64,000 nucleotides of DNA, from the NCBI GenBank assembly GCA_963837655.1, contig CAWIOK010000003.1, positions 124,001 to 188,000 on the forward strand. Reading direction: 5' to 3'. Positions 43,840 through 51,925 of the stretch are shown in pieces. The translations under genes and the position numbers were made by a program. The notes beneath the pieces were generated by a model. It saw only the letters and a list, made by a program, of their open reading frames with translations, searched no databases and was not told the origin of the DNA. Position 1 is the stretch's first letter. Each line of letters opens with the position of its first letter. The DNA comes from CAVVSD01 sp963837655 (GTDB lineage Bacteria; Actinomycetota; Thermoleophilia; Solirubrobacterales; Solirubrobacteraceae).

Positions 43840-43891
43840 GACGGAGACCTCACCAGATCGCCACACGTGTTACGTTCGCGCCGGGGACGGA

Positions 43892-43899
43892 TATCGATA
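43892..43899. promoter_or_regulatory. Palindrome upstream of the SMP-30 operon
   Basis: TATCGATA is a perfect 8-bp A+T-rich palindrome 26 bases before the SMP-30 start, and ACACGTGT, another perfect palindrome, lies at 43863-43870. Either could be an operator for the long catabolic operon that begins here. Confidence 0.35.
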
Positions 43900-43924
43900 A
43901 CCCAGGAGGGTGAGGGAATTGGCT

Positions 43925-44836
43925 ATGCGGGTCAACGCGCCGGCGTTCCGGGACCTCGTCGACGAAGGCGCGGAGCTCGAGCAGCTGGGGTCCGGGTGCA
44001 CGTTCACCGAGGGACCACTCTGGAACCCCGACGGCGACTACCTCCTGTTCAGCGACATGCCCGGCGACGTGCGCCGGCGGTGGGAGGAGGGCAAGGGCTT
44101 CACCGAGGTCGCCAACCCCTCCAACAAGGGCAACGGCATGACCTTCGACCTCGAGGGCCGGCTCGTCGTGTGCGAGCACGTCACGAGCTCGCTCGTCCGC
44201 ATGGACCCGGACGGCTCCGGGAGCGGGCGCGAGGTCCTCGCCAGCCACTACGACGGCAAGGAGCTCAACAGCCCCAACGACGTCGTGGTGAAGAGCGACG
44301 GCGCGATCTACTTCACCGACCCGTCCTACGGGCGCATGCCCGGCTTCGGCCTCGAGCGCGATCAGGAGCTCGACTTCCAGGGCGTCTACCGCATCGCGCC
44401 CGGCGGCGGTGACCCCGAGGTCGTCGCCCGCGACTTCGGCCAGCCCAACGGCCTGTGCTTCTCGGTCGACGAGTCGCTGCTCTACATCAACGACACCGAC
44501 AACGCCCACATCCGGGTCTTCGACGTCGCGGCGGATGGGTCGCTGCAGAACGGCCGCATCTTCGCCGAGGGCATCGGCACCGGCAGCCTGGAGGTCGGCG
44601 ACCTCGTCGACGGCATGAAGCTCGACGAGCGCGGCAACGTCTGGGTCACCGGCCCTGGCGGCGTCTGCGTCTTCGACCCGCAGGGCACGCACATCGGGAC
44701 GGTCGAGGTCCCCGAGCCCGTCGGCAACCTGACCTGGGGCGGGCCGGACTGGAACTGGCTGTTCATCCCGGCGACGACGTCGGTCTACCGCCTCGAGTGC
44801 AAGGTCTCCGGCAACCGACTCCCGTACATGAGGTGA
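43925..44836 (+). CDS. SMP-30/gluconolactonase/LRE family protein
   Basis: This 303-residue beta-propeller lactonase shows metal ligands FTEGPLWNPDG (Glu near residue 25), NSPNDVVV and the Asp/Asn positions in QPNGLCFS and VDGMKLDERGNVW. It probably opens an aldono- or uronolactone, or a related lactone. The ATG at 43925 has GAGGG eight bases upstream. It is the first of seven head-to-tail genes ending in the broken amidase. Confidence 0.88.
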   Translation: MRVNAPAFRDLVDEGAELEQLGSGCTFTEGPLWNPDGDYLLFSDMPGDVRRRWEEGKGFTEVANPSNKGNGMTFDLEGRLVVCEHVTSSLVRMDPDGSGSGREVLASHYDGKELNSPNDVVVKSDGAIYFTDPSYGRMPGFGLERDQELDFQGVYRIAPGGGDPEVVARDFGQPNGLCFSVDESLLYINDTDNAHIRVFDVAADGSLQNGRIFAEGIGTGSLEVGDLVDGMKLDERGNVWVTGPGGVCVFDPQGTHIGTVEVPEPVGNLTWGGPDWNWLFIPATTSVYRLECKVSGNRLPYMR

Positions 44837-44840
44837 CGAC

Positions 44841-45458
44841 GTGAGCGAGGCTGGCCTCAGCCTGGAGCCCGGGCGCAGCGCGCTCGTCATCCAGGACATG
44901 CAGAACGACGTGATCATCGAGGGCGGCGCGTTCGCCGACTCGGGCGCACCCGCCCACGCGACGTCCCAGAACGTCGTGGCGAACGTCGCCGACCTCGCCG
45001 CCGCGTGCCGCGCCGCCGGGGTGCCCGTGATCCACGTCTGGTACATCGTCGAGCAGGGCGCCCCCGGTTTGAAGCAGAACGCCCCGCTCTTCCAGGGCGT
45101 CCTCGGTGCGAACGCCCTCGTGCGCGGGACGTGGGGCGCGGCGCCGGCGGAGGGCCTGGAGCCCCACGACGGCGACCACGTCGTGGAGAAGATGCGGATG
45201 AACGGCTTCTACGAGACCCGCCTGGACATCCTGCTGCGCGGTCTCGGCGCCGACCAGCTCGTCATCACCGGCGCGTGGACGAACATGTCCATCGAGCACA
45301 CCGCGCGCCACGGCGCGGACGCCGGCTACGAGGTCGTGGTCGCGTCCGACGGCACGTCGACGACCGGCGAGGAGTGGCAGAACGCGGCGCTGAACTACGC
45401 GATGACGAACGTCGCGAGCGTGGCGACCTGCGCGGAGATCAAGGCGGCCTTGTCATGA
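44841..45458 (+). CDS. Isochorismatase-like (cysteine hydrolase family) protein with Ser in place of Cys
   Basis: This 205-residue protein has the isochorismatase-like fold with Asp19 (VIQDMQND) and Lys117 (VVEKMRMNGF) of the catalytic triad. At the position of the nucleophilic Cys (TNxC in nicotinamidases and N-carbamoylsarcosine amidases) the sequence is TNMS, giving Ser150. The protein may therefore work like isochorismatases, which do not need the cysteine, use Ser, or be inactive. It overlaps the following aldehyde dehydrogenase gene by four bases. Confidence 0.85.
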   Translation: MSEAGLSLEPGRSALVIQDMQNDVIIEGGAFADSGAPAHATSQNVVANVADLAAACRAAGVPVIHVWYIVEQGAPGLKQNAPLFQGVLGANALVRGTWGAAPAEGLEPHDGDHVVEKMRMNGFYETRLDILLRGLGADQLVITGAWTNMSIEHTARHGADAGYEVVVASDGTSTTGEEWQNAALNYAMTNVASVATCAEIKAALS

Positions 45459-46912
45459 CGACCCAGATCGACCTCCTCGAGCGCCACGCCTACGTCGACG
45501 GGGCCTGGGTCGACGCCGACTCGGGTGACACGTTCGCCGTCGTCAACCCCGCGACCGGCGAGACGATCGCCGACGTCCCCCGCATGGGCACCGCGGAGAC
45601 GCGGCGGGCGATCGAGGCCGCCCAGGCCGCGCTGCCCGGCTGGCGCGGGATGGTGGCGAAGGACCGCGCGCGCATCATGCGCCGCTGGGCGGACCTCATG
45701 ATGGACAACCAGGAGGCGCTCGCCGCGCTGCTCACCACCGAGCAGGGCAAGCCGATCGCCGAGTCGCGCGTCGAGATCGCCTACGCGGCGAGCTTCTTCG
45801 AGTGGTTCGGCGAGGAGGCCAAGCGCATCTACGGCGACACGATCCCGACCTACATGCAGGACCGCCGGATCGTCGTCACCAAGGAGCCCGTCGGCGTCAC
45901 GGTCGGCATCACCCCGTGGAACTTCCCGGCGGCGATGCCCACCCGCAAGGCCGCCCCGGCGCTCGGCGCAGGCTGCACGATGGTCCTCAAGCCGGCTGAG
46001 CAGACGCCGCTCACCGCCCTGGCCATCATGCGCCTGGGCGAGGAGGCGGGCCTGCCCCCCGGCGTCCTGAGCGTCGTCACCGGCGACGCCGACGATGCGC
46101 CGGTCATCGGCAAGGAGATGACGTCGAACCCGATCGTCCGCAAGCTCGGGTTCACCGGGTCGACGGAGATCGGCAAGCTGCTCATGGCCCAGTGCGCCGG
46201 GCAGGTCAAGAAGGTCTCGCTGGAGCTGGGCGGCAACGCCGCGTTCATCGTCTTCGACGACGCGGACCTGGAGGCCGCGATCGAGGGCGCGCTGATCTGC
46301 AAGTACCGCAACTCGGGGCAGACCTGCATCTCGGCCAACCGCATCTACGTTCAGGACCCCGTCTATGACGAGTTCGTCGCAGCGTTCACCGAGCGGGCGT
46401 CGAAGCTCACCGTGGCCGACGGGTTCAGCGACGGCGTCAACGTCGGGCCGCTCATCGACCAGCAGGGCTTCGACAAGGTCGTGCGGCACGTCGGCGATGC
46501 GCGCGACCGCGGCGCGGAGCTGCTGCTGGGCGGCTCGCCCCACGAACGCGGCGGGCAGTTCTTCACGCCGACCGTGTTCGCGGGGGTCACCGACGCGATG
46601 GCGATGAGCTACGAGGAGACCTTCGGGCCGGTCGCCGGGATCAGCCGCTTCACGACCGAGGACGAGGCGGTGCGCCTGGCGAACGCGACGCCCTACGGCC
46701 TGTCGAGCTACTTCTACTCTCGCGACATGTCGCGCATCTGGCGCGTCTCGGAGGCGCTCGAGTACGGGATCCTCGGCATCAACACCGGGGTCATCTCGAC
46801 CGAGGTCGCGCCGTTCGGCGGCATGAAGGAGTCGGGCATCGGCCGCGAGGGCTCGAAGTACGGCATCGACGACTGGCTCGAGACGAAGTACCTCTGCATG
46901 GCGGGAGTCTGA
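45455..46912 (+). CDS. Aldehyde dehydrogenase, succinate-semialdehyde dehydrogenase-like
   Basis: This 485-residue ALDH resembles GabD-type enzymes. The substrate/cofactor region is TPWNFPAAMPTRKAAPALGAGCTMVLKPAEQTP; FTGSTEIGKLL, LELGGNAAFIVFDDAD (general base) and SGQTCISANR (Cys nucleophile) are intact. Near the end FGGMKESGIGREGSKYGIDDW is typical of semialdehyde dehydrogenases. The ATG overlaps the previous stop (ATGA), and its own stop overlaps the SDR start by one base. It probably oxidises a dicarboxylic semialdehyde to the acid. Confidence 0.93.
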   Translation: MTTQIDLLERHAYVDGAWVDADSGDTFAVVNPATGETIADVPRMGTAETRRAIEAAQAALPGWRGMVAKDRARIMRRWADLMMDNQEALAALLTTEQGKPIAESRVEIAYAASFFEWFGEEAKRIYGDTIPTYMQDRRIVVTKEPVGVTVGITPWNFPAAMPTRKAAPALGAGCTMVLKPAEQTPLTALAIMRLGEEAGLPPGVLSVVTGDADDAPVIGKEMTSNPIVRKLGFTGSTEIGKLLMAQCAGQVKKVSLELGGNAAFIVFDDADLEAAIEGALICKYRNSGQTCISANRIYVQDPVYDEFVAAFTERASKLTVADGFSDGVNVGPLIDQQGFDKVVRHVGDARDRGAELLLGGSPHERGGQFFTPTVFAGVTDAMAMSYEETFGPVAGISRFTTEDEAVRLANATPYGLSSYFYSRDMSRIWRVSEALEYGILGINTGVISTEVAPFGGMKESGIGREGSKYGIDDWLETKYLCMAGV

Positions 46913-47646
46913 TGACCGGGCAGGTCGCCATCGTCACCGGCGGGGCGAAGGGCATCGGGAAGGCCATCGCGGACCGACTGGCCCAGGACGGCGCGCGGAT
47001 CGTGATCGCCGACCTGCGGGGCGCCGAGGAGGCAGCGGCCGCGTATCCGGACGGCGTGGGGCTGACGGTCGACGTGGCGTCGGAGCTCGACGTCGAGCGC
47101 ATGGCCGCCGAGGTCGAGGAGCGGTGCGGCCGCATCGACGTGCTCGTCAACAACGCCGGCCTCTACGCGTCGCTGGCGATGCGGTCCTTCGAGGAGATCC
47201 CGGTCGAGGAGTGGCGCCGGGTGATGGACGTCAACGTGCTCTCGATGTTCCTCACCTGCCGCGCGGTCGTCCCGCGGATGAAGGCGTCGGGCGGCGGGCG
47301 GATCGTGAACATCTCGTCGGGGACGCCGTTCCGCGGCGTCCCGTTCCTCCTGCACTACGTCACGAGCAAGGGCGCGATCGTCGCCTTCACCCGCGCGCTG
47401 GCCAAGGAGCTGGCGGGCGAGGTGCTGGTCAACTGCGTCGCACCCGGCTTCACGATGAGCGACGGCGTCGAGGAGCACCCCGAGGTCGTCGAGGCGCTGC
47501 AGCAGGTCTCGGTGTCGGCGCGCACGATCAAGCGCGATCAGGTCCCCGAGGACATCACCGGCGCGGTCGCCTTCCTGTGCAGCCCCGAGTCCTCGTTCAT
47601 CACCGGCCAGACCATGGTCATCGACGGAGGCCAGTACTTCCATTGA
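46912..47646 (+). CDS. Short-chain dehydrogenase/reductase (SDR)
   Basis: This 244-residue classical SDR has cofactor motif VTGGAKGIGKAIA, NNAGLYAS, active-site Ser in IVNISSGTPF, and HYVTSKGA with the Tyr-Lys pair. FLCSPESSFITGQTMVIDGGQYF ends the protein. Together with the aldehyde dehydrogenase before it, an alcohol-aldehyde-acid oxidation series is suggested. Its stop overlaps the TTG start of the cupin gene (TTGA). Confidence 0.92.
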   Translation: MTGQVAIVTGGAKGIGKAIADRLAQDGARIVIADLRGAEEAAAAYPDGVGLTVDVASELDVERMAAEVEERCGRIDVLVNNAGLYASLAMRSFEEIPVEEWRRVMDVNVLSMFLTCRAVVPRMKASGGGRIVNISSGTPFRGVPFLLHYVTSKGAIVAFTRALAKELAGEVLVNCVAPGFTMSDGVEEHPEVVEALQQVSVSARTIKRDQVPEDITGAVAFLCSPESSFITGQTMVIDGGQYFH

Positions 47647-48140
47647 GACTCTCGCTGACGAAGGGCGCCCGCAGCGGCGACCCGAACACCATCGCCCACG
47701 AGCTCGAGGACGGCACCGCGCTCGTATGGATGCTCGGCCCCGAGGCACCGGACGGCGCGCTGCTGTCCGCCGAGGTCGATCTCGGCGACGGCCCGTGGAT
47801 CATGCGACTGGATCGCATCGACTTCGAGCCCGGCGGGGTCGCCTACCGGCACACGCACCCCGGACCGGGGATCCGCTACCTGCTCTTCGGCGAGATCACG
47901 ATCGACTCCGAGGGCGAGCAGCACACGTACGGCCCGGGTGAGCCGTGGTTCGAGCGGGGCCCCGACCCCGTGCTCGCGACCACGACGCCGGCCGCGCCGT
48001 CCGCGTTCATCCGCGTGCTCCTCCTGCCGGAGGAGTGGGCCGGCAAGCGCACCATCAGCTACGTGGACCCCGCCGACGCGGAGAAGCCGAAGACCCAGCG
48101 CCCGACGGTGTACTTCGAACAGCCGGTGGTCCGAGCGTGA
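47643..48140 (+). CDS. Cupin-domain protein
   Basis: This is a cupin of about 165 residues. The barrel core contains YRHTHPGPGIRYLLFGEITI for the first metal motif (two His) and YGPGEPWFERGPDP for the second part, where the usual His is missing. A C-terminal PADAEKPKTQRPTVYFEQ tail is unusual. It begins with TTG at 47643, overlapping the SDR stop, since no nearer start exists. It overlaps the ThDP-enzyme gene by four bases (GTGA). Function unknown; an isomerase or small decarboxylase fits the pathway. Confidence 0.78.
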   Translation: MRLSLTKGARSGDPNTIAHELEDGTALVWMLGPEAPDGALLSAEVDLGDGPWIMRLDRIDFEPGGVAYRHTHPGPGIRYLLFGEITIDSEGEQHTYGPGEPWFERGPDPVLATTTPAAPSAFIRVLLLPEEWAGKRTISYVDPADAEKPKTQRPTVYFEQPVVRA

Positions 48141-49798
48141 CCCGCAGCGGCGGGCAGGTCCTCGTCGACCAGCTCGTCCTGCACGGCAGCGAGCTGGCCT
48201 TCGGCGTCCCCGGCGAGAGCTACCTGCCCGTCCTGGACGCGCTGCGCGATGCGCCGCTGCGCCTCATCGTCACACGCCACGAGGGCGGCGCGGCGAACAT
48301 GGCGGACGCGTACGGCAAGCTCACCGGGCGGCCCGGCGTCTGCCTCGTGACGCGCGGTCCCGGCGCGACCCACGCCTCCAACGGGCTGCACACCGCGTCG
48401 CAGGACTCGACGCCGATGATCCTGCTCGTCGGCCAGGTCGCGCGCGAGGCCGTCGGCCGGGAGGGCTTCCAGGAGCTCGACTACCGCGCGGTCTTCGGCT
48501 CCATGGCGAAGTGGGTCGTGCAGATCGACGACGCCGCGCGGATCCCCGAGCTGGTCGCCCGGGCCTACGCGGTGGCGACGGCGGGGCGGCCCGGACCCGT
48601 CGTGCTCGCGTTGCCGGAGGACATGCTCACCGACGTCGTCGACGTCCCCGACGCTCCGCCGCACCGGCCTCTCGCCGCGGCGGAGCCGGGCGACGACGCG
48701 ATGGGCCGGCTGGCGGAGCTGCTGGAGCGCGCCGAGCGGCCGCTGGCGATCGTCGGTGAGGGCGGCTGGACGACCAGGACCGGCCTGGACATCGCCGCGT
48801 TCGCGGAGGCGCAGAACGTGCCCGTCGCCGCGTCGTTCCGCTGCCAGGACTACGTCGACAACCACTCCCCCGCCTACGCGGGGCACATGACGCTCGGGAT
48901 GGACCCCGCGCTCGCGGCGCGCGTCCGCGACGCCGACCTGCTGCTCGCGGTCGGCGGTCGCCTGGGCGAGATCAGCAGCGACGGGTACACGCTCGTGCGC
49001 TCGCCCGGTCCGGTGCAGCCGCTCGTCCACGTGCACCCCGACCCCGGGGAGCTCGGCACCGTCTACACGCCGGAGCTGGGCATCGCCTGCGGCCTCGAGG
49101 CGTTCGCGACCGCCGCAGCGGCGCTCGCGCCGGCCGGCGCGGACCGCCGCGCCGGGCTGCTGGAGGCCGCCCGCGCGGACTACGAGCGCAACCTCGCCGA
49201 CGTGCGCGAGCTGCCCGGCGCCCTGCAGATGTCCGCCGTCATGGCGGCGCTGCGCCGGCGGCTCGGCCCGGACGCGATCCTCACGAACGGTGCCGGGAAC
49301 TTCTCGATCTGGGCGCACCGCTACTACGAGTTCCGCCGCCACGGGACCCAGCTGGCCCCGCGCAGCGGCTCCATGGGCTACGGCGTGCCGGCCGCCGTTG
49401 CGGCCAAGGCGGTGCACCCCGGCCGGCCCGTCGTCTGCGTCGCGGGCGACGGCGACTTCCTGATGACCGGTCAGGAGCTGGCCACCGCCGTGCAGGAGGA
49501 CCTGCCGATCGTCGTGCTCATCGTGAACAACGGCATGTACGGCACGATCCGGATGCACCAGGAGCGCCGCTACCCGGGGCGGGTGTTCGCGACCGACCTG
49601 CGCAACCCCGACTTCGCCGCCTACGCGCAGGCGTTCGGGGCGCACGGTGCGGTGGTCGAGCGGTCGGAGGACGTCGGTGCCGCGCTCGACGAGGCGCTCG
49701 CGTGCGGATGCCCCGCCGTCGTCGAGCTGCGCGTGGACCCGCAGGCGATCACTCCCCGCGCGACGCTCGATGCGATCCGCGCCGCCTCCTCGGCATGA
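48137..49798 (+). CDS. Thiamine diphosphate-dependent enzyme, acetolactate synthase-like
   Basis: This 553-residue enzyme has the three ThDP-enzyme domains. The Pyr domain has the catalytic Glu in VTRHEGGAANMADAYGKLTG (~residue 48), followed by a central domain with VGGRLGEISSD, and the PP domain with VAGDGDFLMTGQEL...NN for Mg-ThDP binding (~430-460). The family includes acetolactate synthases, benzoylformate decarboxylases and sulfoacetaldehyde acetyltransferases. No small regulatory subunit is nearby, so a catabolic decarboxylase or ligase is more likely than amino-acid biosynthesis. Confidence 0.9.
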   Translation: MTRSGGQVLVDQLVLHGSELAFGVPGESYLPVLDALRDAPLRLIVTRHEGGAANMADAYGKLTGRPGVCLVTRGPGATHASNGLHTASQDSTPMILLVGQVAREAVGREGFQELDYRAVFGSMAKWVVQIDDAARIPELVARAYAVATAGRPGPVVLALPEDMLTDVVDVPDAPPHRPLAAAEPGDDAMGRLAELLERAERPLAIVGEGGWTTRTGLDIAAFAEAQNVPVAASFRCQDYVDNHSPAYAGHMTLGMDPALAARVRDADLLLAVGGRLGEISSDGYTLVRSPGPVQPLVHVHPDPGELGTVYTPELGIACGLEAFATAAAALAPAGADRRAGLLEAARADYERNLADVRELPGALQMSAVMAALRRRLGPDAILTNGAGNFSIWAHRYYEFRRHGTQLAPRSGSMGYGVPAAVAAKAVHPGRPVVCVAGDGDFLMTGQELATAVQEDLPIVVLIVNNGMYGTIRMHQERRYPGRVFATDLRNPDFAAYAQAFGAHGAVVERSEDVGAALDEALACGCPAVVELRVDPQAITPRATLDAIRAASSA

Positions 49799-51020
49799 AC
49801 GCGACGCAGATCGCTGCCGGCGCGGTGTCTCCGATCGAGGCGGTGGAGGACGCGCTGGCGCGCATCGAGGGGCAGCGGGAGCTGCGAGCGGTCATCACGC
49901 TGTGCGGCGAGCAGGCGCTGGCGCGCGCCCGCGGCGGCGTGCGCGGCCGGCTGGCCGGTGTCCCGCTGCTGGTCAAGGACCTCATCGACACTGCCGGTGT
50001 CCGCACCACCTACGCGTCGGCGATCTACGCCGAGCACGTGCCGCAGCGCACGGCACCGGCCGTCGCGGCCCTGGAGGCCGAGGGCGCGATCGTCGTCGGC
50101 AAGGCCAACGCCGACGAGTTCGCCTGGGGGACCTGCGGCCAGAACAGCTTCTATGGCGACCCGGTCAACCCGACGGCGCACGATCGCATCGCGGGCGGGT
50201 CGAGCAGCGGCAACGCCGTCGCCCTCGCCGCGGGCATGGTGCCGCTCGCACTCGGGACGGACACCGGCGGCTCGCTGCGGATGCCGGCGGCCGCGTGCGG
50301 CGTCGTCGGGCTCAAGCCGGCGCTCGGCGCCGTCTCCGTCGATGGCGTGTTCCCGCTGGTCCCCAGCTTCGACACCGTCGGGCCGATGGCCCGGACGGTC
50401 GCCGACTGCGCGCTGGCCCACTCGGTGCTGACGGGAACGCCCGTCCCCGAGCCGCGCATCGCGGGTCTGCGCGTCGGCGATCCTCACTGCGGTCCCCGAC
50501 CTCGCGCCGCCGGCCTCCGACGCGCCCCGCGACGACCGGGCGCTCGCGTACGCCGAGCGACTGCGCGCGCTGGGGGCCGACGTCCGCGAGGTCTCGCTGC
50601 CGGTGCCGCAGGGCGATACCTGGGCGGTGTTCAACGCCGAGGCTGCCGCGTCGCACGCGGCGACCTTCCCGAGCCGCCGCGACGAGTACGGGCCGACCAT
50701 CCGGGCCAAGCTCGATATCGCGGTGCTGGTCTCCGACCCGGAGGCCGACCGCGGCCGGGCCGCGCTGCGACGCCTGGCGTGCGCATGCGGCCCGCGAGCC
50801 CGACGTCGACCTCGTCGTCTCCCCCACCCTCGGGGTGACCGAGCTGCCGCCCGCCGGCGTCGACGAGCTGGAGGTGCGCCTCGCGTTCTCGGCCTTCACC
50901 CGTCCGTTCAGCTACCTCGGGTGGCCGGCGATCGCCATCGCGGACCTCCAGCTCGCGGGTCGCGACCCGGCGACCGTCATCGGCGCGGCGCTCGCACTGG
51001 AGTATCAGGGAAACTGGTAA
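49795..51020 (+). pseudogene. Amidase (amidase signature family) with two frameshifts
   Basis: The first ~228 codons encode a good amidase-signature enzyme with the catalytic Lys61 (LLVKDLIDTAG), the Gly/Ser-rich GGSSSGN (Ser136-138) and TDTGGS (Ser160). Near 50479 the frame shifts by one base (RVG continues as ILTAVPDLAPP in the next frame). A second one-base shift lies near 50780-50795 (LRRLACA continues as AAREPDVDLVVSP). The C-terminus then runs to the TAA at 51018. Each shift looks like one inserted base. The gene overlaps the ThDP-enzyme stop (ATGA), so it was part of the operon. It is either recently inactivated or affected by sequence error. Confidence 0.85.
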
Positions 51021-51025
51021 AGCCA
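51015..51025. promoter_or_regulatory. GntR/FadR-type operator upstream of the regulator gene
   Basis: TGGT-AAA-GCCA matches the TGGTnnnACCA pattern of FadR-subfamily operators with one change. It overlaps the amidase stop and lies about 40 bases before the GntR ATG. It shares its form TGGY-AAA-RCCA with 51776-51786. Confidence 0.6.
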
Positions 51026-51066
51026 ATTTTCCACCGCTTGCAGTGGTTCCCGTCTAGGCTGCGCCC

Positions 51067-51768
51067 ATGGCGGACGCGTTCCAGGCCATCGACCGGCGAT
51101 CGCTCGCCCACGACGCGGCGGACCATCTGAAGGAGCTCATCGGCTCCGGTGCGCTGCAGCCGGGCGACAAGCTGCCGCCGGAGCGGGCCCTGGCAACGCG
51201 GCTCGGCGTCTCGCGCCCGACGCTGCGCGAGGCGGTCCGCGGCCTGGTGATCATGGGGATGCTCGAGACGCGGCACGGCGCAGGCACCTACGTCGTGCGC
51301 CAGGCGCCGGCGGGCGACCCGCTCACGCTCACGATCGACCTCCAGGACGCGCCGATCGAGGAGCTCTTCGAGATCCGGCTTCTCCTTGAGCCATCTGTGA
51401 CCGAGCGGGCCGCGGCCCGCATCACGGACGACGAGCTGGTGGGGCTGCACGAGATGGTCGAGCGCATGGAGTCGGTGATCGCCGAGCCGTCGGCCTTCAT
51501 CCTCGTCGACGCCGAGTTCCACCGCGCGATCCACGTCGCGGCACGCAGCTCGATGATGCTCTCGGTGCTCGACGGCATCGCCGATCTCTCGCTGCGCGGG
51601 CGCACGATCAGCTCGACGCGCCCAGGCGTCACGCGACGCACAGCACAAGAGCACCTGGCGATCCTCGATGCGCTCGACGCGCACGATCCGGTGCTCGCCC
51701 GCGAGGCGATGGCCGCGCATCTGATGCACATCCGCGGCGTCCTCATCGGGCGCGACGTCGCGCGCTGA
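51067..51768 (+). CDS. GntR-family regulator, FadR subfamily (FCD domain)
   Basis: This 233-residue regulator has an N-terminal winged helix (AADHLKELIGSGALQPGDKLPPERALATRLGVSRPTLREAVRGLVIMGMLETRHGAGTYV) at ~15-75. A C-terminal all-helical FCD ligand domain (~95-225) contains EFHRAIHVAARSSMM with metal-site Asp/His positions. FCD regulators usually sense organic acids. The two matching operator sequences flank the gene, one before it and one before the transporter operon, so it probably represses itself and the ABC transporter. Confidence 0.93.
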   Translation: MADAFQAIDRRSLAHDAADHLKELIGSGALQPGDKLPPERALATRLGVSRPTLREAVRGLVIMGMLETRHGAGTYVVRQAPAGDPLTLTIDLQDAPIEELFEIRLLLEPSVTERAAARITDDELVGLHEMVERMESVIAEPSAFILVDAEFHRAIHVAARSSMMLSVLDGIADLSLRGRTISSTRPGVTRRTAQEHLAILDALDAHDPVLAREAMAAHLMHIRGVLIGRDVAR

Positions 51769-51775
51769 CGTAAAT

Positions 51776-51817
51776 TGGCAAAACCACTTGACGACTTCGC
51801 GGCGCGTCGCGTAGTGT
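51776..51817 (+). promoter_or_regulatory. Operator and promoter of the ABC transporter operon
   Basis: TGGC-AAA-ACCA at 51776-51786 directly abuts a promoter: TTGACG (51788-51793), 18 bases, TAGTGT (51812-51817). The operator would block RNA polymerase when bound by the GntR protein. Confidence 0.65.
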
Positions 51818-51876
51818 CGCGACGCGGACGCTGACGGGCCGACTGACCCCGAGGCGACCGCTGGGAGAGAGAGGGT

Positions 51877-51911
51877 CGGCACCTGCCTGCGCGGGTCCCG
51901 ACAGGCTGCCG
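51877..51911 (+). promoter_or_regulatory. Leader hairpin abutting the livH ribosome site
   Basis: CGGCA-CCT-GCCTG (51877-51889) pairs with CAGGC-TGCCG (51902-51911) through ten base pairs and a three-base bulge. The stem ends where the GAGAGGAG ribosome site begins, so it could influence access to it. Confidence 0.45.
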
Positions 51912-51925
51912 AGAGGAGAGGCGCT

